A stretch of 58,353 bases of DNA from Desulfotignum sp. (GCA_011389575.1 JAABUB010000010.1:1-58353), one strand, 5' to 3'; shown: positions 1-9,809, numbered from the stretch's first letter. Notes: generated by a model not told the origin, from the letters alone. Made by a program: numbers and translations.

Positions 1-90
1 CTTTGTATTAACATGCTCCTGGGAAGACTTGAAATACTTGCCTGGTTGGTGATGGTATATCCCAAGACCTGGATCGGAAGGAGACTATAA
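1..90 (+). CDS. trkH: TrkH/KtrB potassium channel subunit, C-terminal end (partial)
   Basis: An open frame enters from the window edge and encodes 29 residues containing MLLGRLEILAWLVM before a TAA stop. Ion-transporting subunits of the Trk/Ktr family typically end with a motif of the type MxLGRLExxxxL, followed by a short polar tail. The stop lies 4 bases before the trkA start, and the trkA ribosome-binding site (AAGGAG) sits inside this coding end. This arrangement supports a trkH-trkA operon. Only the tail is visible, so the assignment rests on this motif and on the neighbour. Confidence 0.7.
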   Translation, partial: LCINMLLGRLEILAWLVMVYPKTWIGRRL

Positions 91-94
91 AAAA

Positions 95-784
95 ATGAGA
101 ATTGCTTTTGTAGGTGCCAGTGAATTCACTGTGAGGACCGCTGAATTATTGATAAAAAGAAGCCACGAAGTGATTATCATCGAAAAAGATGAAAACAAAA
201 TAGATGATCTCTCGGATTCCATGGATTGCAGCTTTTTGAAAGGGGATGGAAGTAATCCCGCCATCCTTCAGGAAGTCGGACCGGACCAGACCGATGTGCT
301 TTTCTGTCTGAGCGACAGCGATCAGGAAAATCTGATATCGAGCCTGGTGGGACGTTCTCTGGGTTTCAAGCGGGTCATTCCGAGTATCCAAAATCCCGAC
401 TTTGAGGTGATCTGCTCGGAACTAAAACTCCAGGACACTATTTTGCCATCCCGGACTATCAGCCGATACCTTGCCGACATGGTTGAAGGCCTGGATATTC
501 TGGAACTCTCCACGGTAATTAAAGGAGAAGCAAGATTTTTTACCTTCATAGTGGATGAAGAAAAGGGAAAAAAAATCATCGATCTCGATCTTCCGGACAA
601 TGCCAAGGTTGTTTGCTTTTATCGCGATGGGCATTTTATGCTGGCGCGCGATGAAACCAAGTTGAAAAAAGATGATGAGATTGTCATTTTGACCCACAGC
701 AAAAATCTCAGCGATTTGAAAGAAAGATGGAATAAAAACCAGCCTAACAATGGCAAGTCTAAAGAACCCCCTGTGTCAGAATAG
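95..784 (+). CDS. trkA: Trk/Ktr potassium uptake regulatory subunit (RCK protein)
   Basis: A cytoplasmic gating subunit that binds nucleotide and controls K+ uptake through TrkH. The protein has 229 residues, the size of single-RCK KtrA/TrkA proteins. An N-terminal Rossmann fold opens with MRIAFVGASEFT, and the acidic residue in IIIEKD at the end of the second strand is expected to contact the dinucleotide ribose. An RCK_C-like domain covers roughly residues 140-220 (LPDNAKVVCFYRDGHF, KKDDEIVILT). The start has AAGGAG upstream and follows the trkH stop by 4 bases. The family is certain; the nucleotide (NAD versus ATP) is not visible. Confidence 0.9.
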   Translation: MRIAFVGASEFTVRTAELLIKRSHEVIIIEKDENKIDDLSDSMDCSFLKGDGSNPAILQEVGPDQTDVLFCLSDSDQENLISSLVGRSLGFKRVIPSIQNPDFEVICSELKLQDTILPSRTISRYLADMVEGLDILELSTVIKGEARFFTFIVDEEKGKKIIDLDLPDNAKVVCFYRDGHFMLARDETKLKKDDEIVILTHSKNLSDLKERWNKNQPNNGKSKEPPVSE

Positions 785-1050
785 AGGTGTCACCGTTCGG
801 AAAACTCACCCTTATATAATTGAACCTGACCGATAATCTGCTCTGTGGAATGGCAGGATGCCAAAAGATCAGGCAGCTCATCCCGGAGAAAAAATTTTTA
901 CCAGGAGCCTGAATATGTCTGATACGCTGTTTGCATAGAGCCTCCCAGGATCAGGTCATGTCCGGCATATGTAATGGTGTTTTATATTCCAAACCGCCGG
1001 GGAATATGATATTTTATCAATTTTAAATTGCACAAATATGAAAAAGGCAT

Positions 1051-1557
1051 ATGTTGACACACATGGACACTTCAGACATCAAGATAGGCATGGGCACGGA
1101 TGTGCATGGGTTTGCCACAGGCCGGGACCTGATCCTGGGCGGGGTGAAGATCGACCATGACAATGGCCTGGCAGGGCATTCTGATGCAGATGTGCTGATC
1201 CATGCGGTGTGCGACGCGATCCTGGGTGCGGCCGGCTTAGGAGACATCGGGGACCTGTTTCCGGACACCGATCCAAAATACAAAGACATCGATTCCCGGA
1301 TCCTGCTGGCAACCTGCGCCCGGAATCTGGCACAGGCCGGATTCCGGATCATGAATCTGGACTGCACTGTATTTGCCCAGGTCCCGAAACTGGGGCCGAA
1401 AAGACAGGAGATGGCTGAAAGCATGGCTGAAACACTGGAAATCTCTTCTAAGTGCGTGAACGTGAAAGCCACCACCACCGAGCACCTGGGATTCATCGGC
1501 CGAAAAGAAGGCATTGCAGCCCAGGCCGTTGTTTTGATTGCAACCTGTTCCTTTTGA
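1051..1557 (+). CDS. ispF: 2-C-methyl-D-erythritol 2,4-cyclodiphosphate synthase
   Basis: Cytosolic enzyme of the MEP isoprenoid pathway. It converts CDP-methylerythritol 2-phosphate to the cyclic diphosphate with release of CMP. The 168 residues match the family length. The metal-binding motif is TDVHGF (D16, H18), followed by GHSDADVLIHAVCDAILGA, which carries the third metal-binding His, and by the C-terminal KATTTEHLGFIGRKEGIAA motif. The start at 1051 has AAGG just upstream; a second Met at 1063 is an alternative start. The stop is 16 bases before the cysS start, so the two are probably cotranscribed, a pairing seen in many bacteria. Confidence 0.95.
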   Translation: MLTHMDTSDIKIGMGTDVHGFATGRDLILGGVKIDHDNGLAGHSDADVLIHAVCDAILGAAGLGDIGDLFPDTDPKYKDIDSRILLATCARNLAQAGFRIMNLDCTVFAQVPKLGPKRQEMAESMAETLEISSKCVNVKATTTEHLGFIGRKEGIAAQAVVLIATCSF

Positions 1558-1573
1558 CATTCAGGAAAAAAAT

Positions 1574-3016
1574 ATGAACTTGAAAATATACAACACCCTT
1601 ACCGGTAAAAAAGAAACCTTTGTTCCCATCCAAAAAGACACGGTCAAGATGTACGTGTGCGGCCCCACAGTCTATGACACCAGCCATATCGGCCATGCAA
1701 GGTCTGTGGTGGTGTTTGACATGATCTTCCGGTGGCTGACCCGCATCGGGTATGCGGTCACCTATGTGCGCAACTTCACGGATGTGGATGACAAAATCAT
1801 CAAAAAATCCAATGAAACCGGAGAGGCGTGTGCTGTCATCACGGAAAAATATATCGATGAGTTCCACAATGAAATGGATGCGCTGAACGTGCTGCGGCCC
1901 ACCATGGAACCCAAAGCCACCGAGCATATCAACCACATCATCGAATTTGTGGAAAAGCTCATTGAAAAAGGCAAGGCCTATGCCGTGGATGACGGGAACG
2001 TGTATTTTTCCATTGACGCGTTTGAAAAATACGGCAAACTGTCGGGCAGAAACCCGGAAGACATGCGGGCCGGGTCACGCATCGCAGTGGAGGAAAAAAA
2101 GAAGAACCCCTTGGATTTCACCCTGTGGAAACCGACCAAACCTGAAGAACCCTATTGGGAAAGTCCCTGGGGCAACGGACGGCCCGGCTGGCACATCGAG
2201 TGCTCAGCCATGAGCCATGAATATTTAGGGGAAGGGTTTGACATCCACGGCGGGGGCAAGGACCTGATCTTTCCCCACCATGAAAACGAGATCGCCCAGA
2301 GCGAGGCTTTGTTCGGCACCCAGTTTGTGAAATACTGGATCCACAACGGGTTTGTGGACATCAACAACGAGAAGATGTCCAAATCCCTGGGCAACTTCAC
2401 CATGATCAAGGATGTGCTGGAACGGTATTCACCCGAGGTGATCCGGATGTTTCTTTTGTCCAATCACTACCGCAGCCCCATTGACTTCAGTGATCAGTCC
2501 ATGCATGAGGTGGGGATGGGCCTGGACCGGATCTACGGATTTCTGGAACGGCTGGAAAACCTGGGCATCATACCGGATGCTGATAACGGCCTGGGAGACG
2601 GGCCGCTGTGGCAGGCGTTTGCCGATGCCATGGACGATGACTTCAACTCAGCCAAAGCCCTGGCTGCCGTGTTTGAAACTGTAAAAAAAGGCAACAAGAC
2701 CCTGGACCAGGCCCCGGACCGGCCCGGTGATGCTGTTTTGACCGAAATGACACAGATCAGAACGGACATGGCCGCCATTGCAGGTATTCTGGGGATTTTC
2801 CTTGAAACGCCTTCTGCCTGGTTTGCCGCCAAAAAGGACAAGGGCATGGCGGACATGACCGTGACACCGGAACAGGTGGAGGCATTGATCGCGGAACGGG
2901 CCCAGGCCAGGAAGGACAGGAACTTTGCCCGGGCCGACGAGATCAGAGACCAGCTCCAGGAGATGAATATTATTCTGGAGGACGGTGCTGCCGGCACGAC
3001 CTGGCGGTTTGCATAG
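1574..3016 (+). CDS. cysS: Cysteinyl-tRNA synthetase
   Basis: Class I aminoacyl-tRNA synthetase that charges tRNA-Cys. The start was placed at the ATG at 1574 (MNLKIYNTLTG), because the open frame upstream of it overlaps ispF and does not match the family. The protein has 480 residues. The zinc ligand Cys29 lies in CGPTVYDTSHIGHARS together with the HIGH signature (residues 38-41). The KMSKSLGNF signature is near residue 267. Other zinc-site elements are GWHIECSAM and HHENEIAQSEA. An anticodon-binding helical domain ends the protein. It is complete and canonical. Confidence 0.97.
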   Translation: MNLKIYNTLTGKKETFVPIQKDTVKMYVCGPTVYDTSHIGHARSVVVFDMIFRWLTRIGYAVTYVRNFTDVDDKIIKKSNETGEACAVITEKYIDEFHNEMDALNVLRPTMEPKATEHINHIIEFVEKLIEKGKAYAVDDGNVYFSIDAFEKYGKLSGRNPEDMRAGSRIAVEEKKKNPLDFTLWKPTKPEEPYWESPWGNGRPGWHIECSAMSHEYLGEGFDIHGGGKDLIFPHHENEIAQSEALFGTQFVKYWIHNGFVDINNEKMSKSLGNFTMIKDVLERYSPEVIRMFLLSNHYRSPIDFSDQSMHEVGMGLDRIYGFLERLENLGIIPDADNGLGDGPLWQAFADAMDDDFNSAKALAAVFETVKKGNKTLDQAPDRPGDAVLTEMTQIRTDMAAIAGILGIFLETPSAWFAAKKDKGMADMTVTPEQVEALIAERAQARKDRNFARADEIRDQLQEMNIILEDGAAGTTWRFA

Positions 3017-3104
3017 CTCTTTTCAGGGGCCGGTCAGGCCTTGTTGGTGACTTACTCCTCAGTTTCTGTTAACTGGGTTGCCGATTTTCCGCGTTAGAAA
3101 AAGG

Positions 3105-5468
3105 CTATCCGGTCCGCATGGGAATGATGTTTTCCGTTTCCCGGGCCGACAGGTTCACCCCCACCCGGATCGCTTTGAGTCCCATGACATCGGGCAGGTC
3201 ATCCAGGTCCATAAGTTCCGGGTCGTTTTTCAGCTGGCCCAGGTCGGTGAGAAACCGGATGTGCTGCTCAATCTCCCTTTGCTCTGCGGAATTGGCATAC
3301 ACCAGGGCAATGCGGCCCGGCTGGGTGAGGCGCTCTCCGGATCCCTTGACCACGGCCTTGTCCAGGCGGGATTTGATGATCTCATGTCTCACATCATAGG
3401 CCCCGTCCACATCGAACCGTTTTTCATCATACCGGAACCGGATGGACAGCGGGGAGTGATTCACCAGGATGAGGTGGCAGGTGTCCAGCGGGATCTTCAG
3501 GTCCGGCTTGACTTTTTGTGTCTGCCGGGCCATGCCGCAGGCCACCATGATCTGCCACAGGGTCATGTCCTTGATGTGAAATCCTGACAGGGTGCCGCTT
3601 TCCATCATGGCGGCACCGATATACATCATATAATCCACCCCGTCGGTCTGGCGTTTTTCAAAATAATGGGAAAAGGTTTCCTGGATCCGGGCATCCTCTT
3701 TCTCCACATAGGAGGAGAGTGCAGAATTCAAGGCAGCCACGCTGTCCTCGTATTCCTTTTGCTTGTGATGGATCATGCCGCTCACCGGGTCCACGGCCCG
3801 GTTGTAGCGGTCGATCTTTTCCGCCATGTCCGGGGAGATGTCTTTCAGGGAATCAAAGGTGGCGGCCACCTCCTGGTTCAAAAGCTGGTACACGCTGTCC
3901 TCATCACTGGAGGTGATCCCGGCGGACAGGGTGTCGCTGAGTTTGTCGATGCGGTACACATACTCCTGGAGCAGGGGCCAGGGCCGTTCCTTCGCAGCAG
4001 ATGTCATGATCTCCCTGGCCAGGGCCAGCTGCCTGCTCAGGTCTTGCTGGATCCCCTGGTTCCTTGCCCGGGACGAACCCCGGATATCGGACTGCCCGTA
4101 GAACGGGACCACATCCTTGAACACAATGTCTTCCATTTTCGGGGAAGGATTTCCCTGATGCAGGGCATCCAGATGGGCCAGGGCCGCCTCTCTGAAACGC
4201 CATTCCACAGACGGATGCACAGCAGTGCACTGTTCTTTGATCACCGTCTGCACATGCTTTGCCAGTTCATCCTGGCCCCGCTTCAAGGCCACGGCAAACA
4301 GCGGGGAGATCTGCTCCATGAGGAGGGCTTCAAACGGCCCGAAATCATTGGGATGCGGGGAAAACACCTCCAGCAGGCCGATTATTTTCCCCTGATATAA
4401 CAGGGGTGTCAACAGCATGGAACGGATACCTGCGGACACCGCTTCCGACTCGGCACGACTCAAAGGATCTTTTCTGGACAGGTCCGCCACCCTGAACACT
4501 TTTTCCCCTTTAGCCGCCGCAATCCAGACCGAATCTTCCAGATCTTTCAGGCAGATGTGGTGGGAGTTGGAAAACAGGCAGTCCACTTTTGAATGGTGAT
4601 CGTTTTTGGTCACCATGATCTGGTCCCCCTTGAGGGAGGCAACGGACACGCCCAGATCCGGCCGGCGGAACAGCGACTGGATCCGGGATTCAATCTGCTG
4701 GATGCCCCGGGAAGAGAAAAAGGAGTTTTCATCCACCAGGTCCCGCTCCAGAAACGACAGGATCGCTTTTTCCGTCACATCCTGGACCCGGATAATGAGA
4801 AACCCCTTGAAGTGAAACCGGGACAGATCGATAAACCGGGACAGTTCGTCCAGGTCGGTCAGGTGATCCATTATCCATTCTTTGTCTGTTTCAGACAAAG
4901 CACGCGGGGTTTCCACCGGGGTCAATTCAACGAACCTATGATCGGGAAATTCTTCATAATAACGGTCCAGCCCGGTTTTCTCATCTGTTATCATCTGGGT
5001 GTTCAGGTTGCTGGAAAAAGGACCTGTAAATCCGTAAACCCGCTCCAGAACCATGTAGTAGGAGCTGAGGATTTTTTTGTTTATATCGAAATCACTGTTT
5101 TCAAGAAGCGTGGGTTTCAATGCATGGTTGTTGTCCAGAAACAGGCGTTGAAATTGTGGTGTGGCATAAAACCCGTCAAACGAACAAGGGGCAAATGCCG
5201 CGGTCAGCTCCTGGTCAAAGGATGCCGGAGATACCACCGCAGTCATCAGGGTGTGGAGAATATCAGCATGCTCTTTCAGCACGGTCATATCCTGAATATC
5301 TCCTTGAAGAGACCGGGGCATTTTCTCCATGATGCCGGCAAACAGGCCGGCCATATGGGGGCATCTGGGCACCAGATCGGTTTCCCAGAATTGTATCAGG
5401 GGTTCCAGGCTCAAGGTGGCATTGGCCTGCACACAATCAGGCCATTTCAAGGGCTGTGACCTTTCCAT
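3105..5468 (-). CDS. GAF domain protein, unknown signalling or sensory role
   Basis: A soluble 787-residue protein with no signal peptide or membrane segment. A GAF-like domain lies around residues 270-400 (IRSMLLTPLLYQGKIIGLLEVFSPHPNDFGPFEALLMEQISPLFAVAL), a fold that usually binds a small ligand. The flanking parts are helix-rich and match nothing recognised; the C-terminal 150 residues include a mixed segment with RFRYDEKRFDVDGAYD. No kinase, GGDEF, EAL or HTH motif was found, so the output is unknown. The start is supported by AGGAG eight bases upstream. It lies 71 bases downstream of the methyltransferase gene and is probably in the same transcript. Confidence 0.7.
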   Translation of the reverse strand: MERSQPLKWPDCVQANATLSLEPLIQFWETDLVPRCPHMAGLFAGIMEKMPRSLQGDIQDMTVLKEHADILHTLMTAVVSPASFDQELTAAFAPCSFDGFYATPQFQRLFLDNNHALKPTLLENSDFDINKKILSSYYMVLERVYGFTGPFSSNLNTQMITDEKTGLDRYYEEFPDHRFVELTPVETPRALSETDKEWIMDHLTDLDELSRFIDLSRFHFKGFLIIRVQDVTEKAILSFLERDLVDENSFFSSRGIQQIESRIQSLFRRPDLGVSVASLKGDQIMVTKNDHHSKVDCLFSNSHHICLKDLEDSVWIAAAKGEKVFRVADLSRKDPLSRAESEAVSAGIRSMLLTPLLYQGKIIGLLEVFSPHPNDFGPFEALLMEQISPLFAVALKRGQDELAKHVQTVIKEQCTAVHPSVEWRFREAALAHLDALHQGNPSPKMEDIVFKDVVPFYGQSDIRGSSRARNQGIQQDLSRQLALAREIMTSAAKERPWPLLQEYVYRIDKLSDTLSAGITSSDEDSVYQLLNQEVAATFDSLKDISPDMAEKIDRYNRAVDPVSGMIHHKQKEYEDSVAALNSALSSYVEKEDARIQETFSHYFEKRQTDGVDYMMYIGAAMMESGTLSGFHIKDMTLWQIMVACGMARQTQKVKPDLKIPLDTCHLILVNHSPLSIRFRYDEKRFDVDGAYDVRHEIIKSRLDKAVVKGSGERLTQPGRIALVYANSAEQREIEQHIRFLTDLGQLKNDPELMDLDDLPDVMGLKAIRVGVNLSARETENIIPMRTG

Positions 5469-5539
5469 GGGTATTCTCCTGCATTATCTATATTCCCAAA
5501 GATGTAAGCACCGGATACGAATTGTCAACACACCGCCGG

Positions 5540-6985
5540 TCAGTTCAGGCGCCTGGCCAGGGGCATGGTACTGCACTTTCTGGCTGTCACATAGGCGTTC
5601 AGGGCATCCTCCAGCCCCTGATCAATGGGGGGTTTTTCATAGGATTCCAGGCGGGGACCCAGCATATCAAAGGCCTGTTCCTCCACCCGTTTGCCCCCGC
5701 TTTTGTGCCAACGGGAAAAATCCTTGCGATTGAACATCCGGGAGGCGGAAAGATTCCTGAATTTTTCAAAAGTGGAAGGGTGGACCAGGTACTGGCCCCC
5801 GATACCCACCTGGTTGACCAGGTCTGTGTCAATAGTCTCTCCGGCCGGTATCAACGGAGTCATCATGCCCCTCACCAGGCGGCAGATCTCTTCATCCAGG
5901 AGCCATTTTTCATATCCCATGGAAATATAGGACCCCATCTGGCCGCAGGCATGGTAGATGAAATGGGCCCCGTTGCGCACCACTGTACTCAGCATGAGAC
6001 TGGCTTCAGCCAGGGCCTGGGCATCGGGCAGGTGGGCATCGGTGAGCCCGCCGCCGGCCCGGCAGGGCAGGTTGTAGAATCCGGCCATCTGGGCGGTGGC
6101 ACTGGCGATCTTGAGGGCTTCGGCCGTGCCCACGGCCGACACCATGGTGCGCATGTCAATGGGGGCGGAAGAAGACCCGTATAAAACCGGTGTGCCCGGA
6201 CTGACCAGCTGGGTCAGCACCACGCCGGCCAGGATTTCCGCGTTTTCCAGGGCCAGCAGTTCCGGCAGGGACACAGGGCCTGTCACCCCGGCCAGAATCA
6301 TGTTGGAGATCACCACAGGCTGACGCCAGCCGGCCATCTGAAGGATCACATCCCCTTCTTCTTTGGAAAACCGCAGCGGCGACATGGTATTGGCCACTGC
6401 CAGTACCACGGGTTTTTCCAGCATTTTTTCCCGGCCCCCGAAAATGATACCTGCCATTTCCAGGGTGTCTGCCGCTTCTTTGCCGCTGCCGGATGCCCCG
6501 AAAACGGGTTTGTCACACATGGTCATATAAGCCAGCATCATGTCCAGGTTGGCGGTGTCCCAGGGCAGGTCTGTGGGCTGCACCATGAGATACCCCCCGA
6601 TATCCAGCTGGTCTGATGTCTGCACCAGTTTGCAACAGGCCTTGAAATCTTCAAAAGTGGCCTGGCGCTGGGTACCGTCTGTTCCGGCAATGTTGGTAGC
6701 CCCGCCCGTGGGACTGAAAACAAAGCTTTCCTGGCCGATTTTTATATTGCTGGCCGGGTTTCTGGCATGCACGGTAAATGCCGGCCCTGTGGTGGAAAGG
6801 GCTTTATAAATATCGGTTTCTGCAAAATACACCCGGGTGCCATGGGTGGTAAATCCGTTGGCCTTGAACAGTCCGGCAATGCGCTCATGGTTGAAATCAA
6901 TGCCGGTCTGTTTTAAAATTTTTACGGATGCCTCGTGAATCAGTGTCAGATCCTGGAAGGAAAGCCGCTGCATCCTGTCGATCAT
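5540..6985 (-). CDS. MttB-family corrinoid methyltransferase without pyrrolysine
   Basis: Member of the trimethylamine:corrinoid methyltransferase family. These enzymes move a methyl group from a quaternary or tertiary amine to a corrinoid protein. The start was set at the ATG at 6985, which has GGAG six bases upstream; a TTG at 6997 is in frame but lacks a site. The 481 residues are close to the usual length. Family motifs are FSPTGGATNIAG, GGRAGGGLTDAHLPDAQA (here RAGGGLTDAHLPDAQA) and NGAHFIYHACGQM. The frame is uninterrupted, so no amber codon is read as pyrrolysine. It therefore belongs to the non-Pyl subgroup, which includes glycine betaine demethylases. No corrinoid protein is encoded nearby. 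The substrate is unknown. Confidence 0.85.
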   Translation of the reverse strand: MIDRMQRLSFQDLTLIHEASVKILKQTGIDFNHERIAGLFKANGFTTHGTRVYFAETDIYKALSTTGPAFTVHARNPASNIKIGQESFVFSPTGGATNIAGTDGTQRQATFEDFKACCKLVQTSDQLDIGGYLMVQPTDLPWDTANLDMMLAYMTMCDKPVFGASGSGKEAADTLEMAGIIFGGREKMLEKPVVLAVANTMSPLRFSKEEGDVILQMAGWRQPVVISNMILAGVTGPVSLPELLALENAEILAGVVLTQLVSPGTPVLYGSSSAPIDMRTMVSAVGTAEALKIASATAQMAGFYNLPCRAGGGLTDAHLPDAQALAEASLMLSTVVRNGAHFIYHACGQMGSYISMGYEKWLLDEEICRLVRGMMTPLIPAGETIDTDLVNQVGIGGQYLVHPSTFEKFRNLSASRMFNRKDFSRWHKSGGKRVEEQAFDMLGPRLESYEKPPIDQGLEDALNAYVTARKCSTMPLARRLN

Positions 6986-7003
6986 GGTTGTCTCCAAACA
7001 AAA

Positions 7004-8707
7004 TTAAGATGTTTTTTTTGCCTTGTTTTCCTGCTGGTTTCTGGTGAATCTGGCCCAGGCATCACGCAGGGTCACGGTGCGGTTGAAAACCGGCGCACCA
7101 TCTGTGCTGTCTTTGGCATCCAGACAGAAATATCCCAGCCGCTCGAACTGGAACACCTGTTCGGACCGGGCATCGGAAAGATTTTTTTCCAGTTTGCAGT
7201 CAAACAGGGTTTCCAGGGATGCCGGATTCAGATTCTTTGTAAATTCCTGTCCCCCTTTTTCCGGGTCTTCATCTTTGAACAACCGGTCATACAGCCGGAC
7301 CTGGGCGGACAGGCAGTCTTTTGCATTGACCCAGTGGATGGTGCCTTTCACCTTTCTGCCGTCCGGGGCATTGCCGCCCCTTGTTTCGGGATCATAGGTG
7401 CAGATCAGGGCAGTGACCCGGCCCTGATCATCCTTGACCACTTCTTTGCAGGTCACAAAATAGGCATTGCGCAGCCGCACTTCCCGTCCCGGCCCCAGTC
7501 GGAAGAATTTTTTGGGGGGATCTTCCATGAAATCGTCCTGCTCCACATAGATCTCCTTTGAAAAACTGATGTTCCGGATACCCATCTCCGGTTTCTGGGG
7601 ATGCACCATGGCTTCCAGGGTTTCAATCTTGTCTTCCGGATAATTTTCAATGATCACCTTTAGCGGCTTCAGCACCCCCATTACCCGGGGGGCTTTTTCA
7701 TTGAGGTCATCCCTGAGGCAGGATTCCAGCAGGCCCACGTCAATGCGGCTTTCTTTTTTGGATACCCCGATGGTGTCACAAAAGTTTCTGATGGAAGCCG
7801 GGGTGTAGCCCCGCCGGCGCATGCCTTCCAGGGTAGGCAGCCGGGGATCATCCCAGCCGGATACATGGCCCTGGTCCACCAGCAGCTGGAGCTTGCGCTT
7901 GGACAATACCGTGTAATTGATGTTCATGCGGGCAAATTCGATCTGCCGGGGATGGCAGGGCACGGACAGATTGTCCAGAAACCAGTCATACAGGGGCCGG
8001 TGGTCTTCAAATTCCAGGCTGCACAAGGAATGGGTGATGCCTTCCAGGGCATCGGATATGCAGTGGGTGAAATCATACATGGGATAAATGCACCATTTGT
8101 CCCCGGTTCTGGGGTGGGGGGCTTTTTTGATGCGGTATATCACCGGATCACGCAGGTTGATGTTGGGGGATGCCATGTCGATTCTGGCCCGCAGGGTATG
8201 GGATCCTTCTTCAAACTCCCCGTTTTTCATGCGCGCAAACAGGTCCAGGTTTTCAGCCACAGACCGGTCCCTGAACGGGCTGTTTGTGCCCGGTTCGGTC
8301 AATGTGCCCCGAAAGGCTTTGATGTCTTCGCCGGGCAGGCTGCACACATAGGCCAGACCTTTTTCTATGAGTTCTTCGGCAAATCCGTAGAGCCGGTCAA
8401 AATAATCCGAGGCAAACAACGCACTGCCATAATCAAATCCCAGCCAGTGCACGGTGGATTCAATGGAATCGATATAGATCTGTTTTTCCTTTGCCGGATT
8501 GGAATCATCAAACCGCAGGTTGCAGTGGCCATTGAATTTTTTGGCCATATTGAAATTCAGGCAGATGGATTTGGCATGGCCGATGTGCAGGTATCCGTTG
8601 GGTTCCGGAGGGAACCGGGTGGCCACCCTGCCGTCGTTTTTGTGGTTCTCCACATCCGTTCTGATGATGGATTCTATAAAATGGCTTTTACTGGTGATCT
8701 CTTCCAT
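7004..8707 (-). CDS. glnS: Glutaminyl-tRNA synthetase
   Basis: Class I synthetase that charges tRNA-Gln directly. The start was placed at the ATG at 8707 (MEEITSKSHF) because GAGGA lies six bases upstream and the longer frame adds an unrelated stretch. The protein has 567 residues. The signature FPPEPNGYLHIGHAKS holds HIGH at residues 41-44, and the KMSKS equivalent is VLSKRKL. The C-terminal anticodon-binding beta-barrels are present (GREVRLRNAYFVTC, VKGTIHWVNA). The stop is 18 bases before the methyltransferase start, an odd operon partner. Confidence 0.96.
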   Translation of the reverse strand: MEEITSKSHFIESIIRTDVENHKNDGRVATRFPPEPNGYLHIGHAKSICLNFNMAKKFNGHCNLRFDDSNPAKEKQIYIDSIESTVHWLGFDYGSALFASDYFDRLYGFAEELIEKGLAYVCSLPGEDIKAFRGTLTEPGTNSPFRDRSVAENLDLFARMKNGEFEEGSHTLRARIDMASPNINLRDPVIYRIKKAPHPRTGDKWCIYPMYDFTHCISDALEGITHSLCSLEFEDHRPLYDWFLDNLSVPCHPRQIEFARMNINYTVLSKRKLQLLVDQGHVSGWDDPRLPTLEGMRRRGYTPASIRNFCDTIGVSKKESRIDVGLLESCLRDDLNEKAPRVMGVLKPLKVIIENYPEDKIETLEAMVHPQKPEMGIRNISFSKEIYVEQDDFMEDPPKKFFRLGPGREVRLRNAYFVTCKEVVKDDQGRVTALICTYDPETRGGNAPDGRKVKGTIHWVNAKDCLSAQVRLYDRLFKDEDPEKGGQEFTKNLNPASLETLFDCKLEKNLSDARSEQVFQFERLGYFCLDAKDSTDGAPVFNRTVTLRDAWARFTRNQQENKAKKTS

Positions 8708-8938
8708 TGGTTCCTCTTTTGTCAGCAGGCATCCCTGCCTGTTATCCCCATACCGCCCGCCCAAAACAATCTATGCGGCGGCGGCGACTCTCACAATATA
8801 TGGCAATGCATTCAAAACTTTTATAAATAACATATTCACAATCGGGTTAAAAGAGATAAAGCATCCTTTATGAATAGAAAATTAACAAACCAGTGCAGGA
8901 TTGACAACCGGCTGTATTGCCGATAGGATCTTAGAAAA

Positions 8939-9655
8939 ATGAAAGACATGGTCATGAAAAAAAAACAGCAGCGTTCATTTTCCAGATGGATTCTCAAAAG
9001 CCTTTTAAAGCTTTTTCTGCTTCTGGCCTGCCTGTCTTTGTTCCAGGTTGCGGTATTGAAATACATTGATCCGCCGTTCACCATCAATATGGTCTGGGAG
9101 CGGCTGCGCCATGAATTGTTTGATGCCCCTTATGTTGTGCCTGCCTACGGATGGCAGAACCTTTCCAAGATTTCTCCCCATTTAAAACAGGCAGTGATTG
9201 CTGCTGAAGACCAGCGGTTTCTGACCCACCATGGATTTGATTTTGCAGAGATAAAAATTGTTTTTAGAAATGTCCTGGAAGGAAAATCCTTCAGAGGTGC
9301 CAGCACCATCACCATGCAGGCTGCCAGATCCGTGTTTTTGCCGGCCACCCGGAATCCTTTGCGAAAACTGGCAGAAGCCTGGTACACGGTGCTCATTGAA
9401 GTGGTATGGGACAAAGCGCGTATCCTGGAAATCTATTTGAACACCGTGGACTGGGGCACCGGGATTGTGGGTGCCCAGGCAGGGGCACGCGCCTATTTTG
9501 CAAAAGATGCCGCCGTTCTGACCAGAGAGCAGGCAGCCCTGATGGCAGCGATCCTGCCCAGCCCCCACAAATGGTCACCCATTGATCCCAGCCCGCACCT
9601 GAAAAAAAGACAGCAGCGGATTCTTGCAGCCATGCCGGCCATGCCCCTGCTGTAG
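8939..9655 (+). CDS. mtgA: Monofunctional biosynthetic peptidoglycan transglycosylase
   Basis: Inner-membrane glycosyltransferase (GT51) that polymerises lipid II into glycan strands. The 238 residues fit the MtgA family. A single membrane anchor covers about residues 20-42 (FLLLACLSLFQVAVL), and the catalytic Glu90 sits in AAEDQRFLTHHGF. The second motif is RGASTITMQAARSVFL, followed by KARILEIYLNTVDWGTGIVGAQAGARAYF. No transpeptidase domain follows. The first Met (8939) is used; Met codons at 8948 and 8954 are alternatives. It is transcribed divergently from glnS. Confidence 0.95.
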   Translation: MKDMVMKKKQQRSFSRWILKSLLKLFLLLACLSLFQVAVLKYIDPPFTINMVWERLRHELFDAPYVVPAYGWQNLSKISPHLKQAVIAAEDQRFLTHHGFDFAEIKIVFRNVLEGKSFRGASTITMQAARSVFLPATRNPLRKLAEAWYTVLIEVVWDKARILEIYLNTVDWGTGIVGAQAGARAYFAKDAAVLTREQAALMAAILPSPHKWSPIDPSPHLKKRQQRILAAMPAMPLL

Positions 9656-9771
9656 GAAACACCGGTCACGCTGGCTGCAGGCCTTTGCAAGGATGGATCA
9701 ATGATCTGGTCAGCTAATATATATGTCTATACGATTAAACCGAACAATTATATAATATTTTGTATATTTGC

Positions 9772-9801
9772 TTGACAAATCTATATGAAATCCTGTATAT
9801 T
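9772..9801 (+). promoter_or_regulatory. Strong sigma-70-type promoter with overlapping dyad
   Basis: A perfect TTGACA at 9772-9777 is followed after 18 bases by TATATT at 9796-9801. A 7-bp inverted repeat (ATGAAAT 9785-9791, ATTTCAT 9799-9805) straddles the -10 box. The nonamer TGTATATTT occurs twice, at 9761 and 9795. These are likely operator elements for the downstream HTH protein. The expected transcription start falls at about 9808-9810, right at the next ATG. Confidence 0.7.
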
Positions 9802-9809
9802 TCATTTTC

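Noticed and set aside
5540-6985. In-frame amber codon read as pyrrolysine in the MttB-like gene
   Set aside because: The frame is continuous over the family length and the region equivalent to the Pyl site reads through with sense codons.
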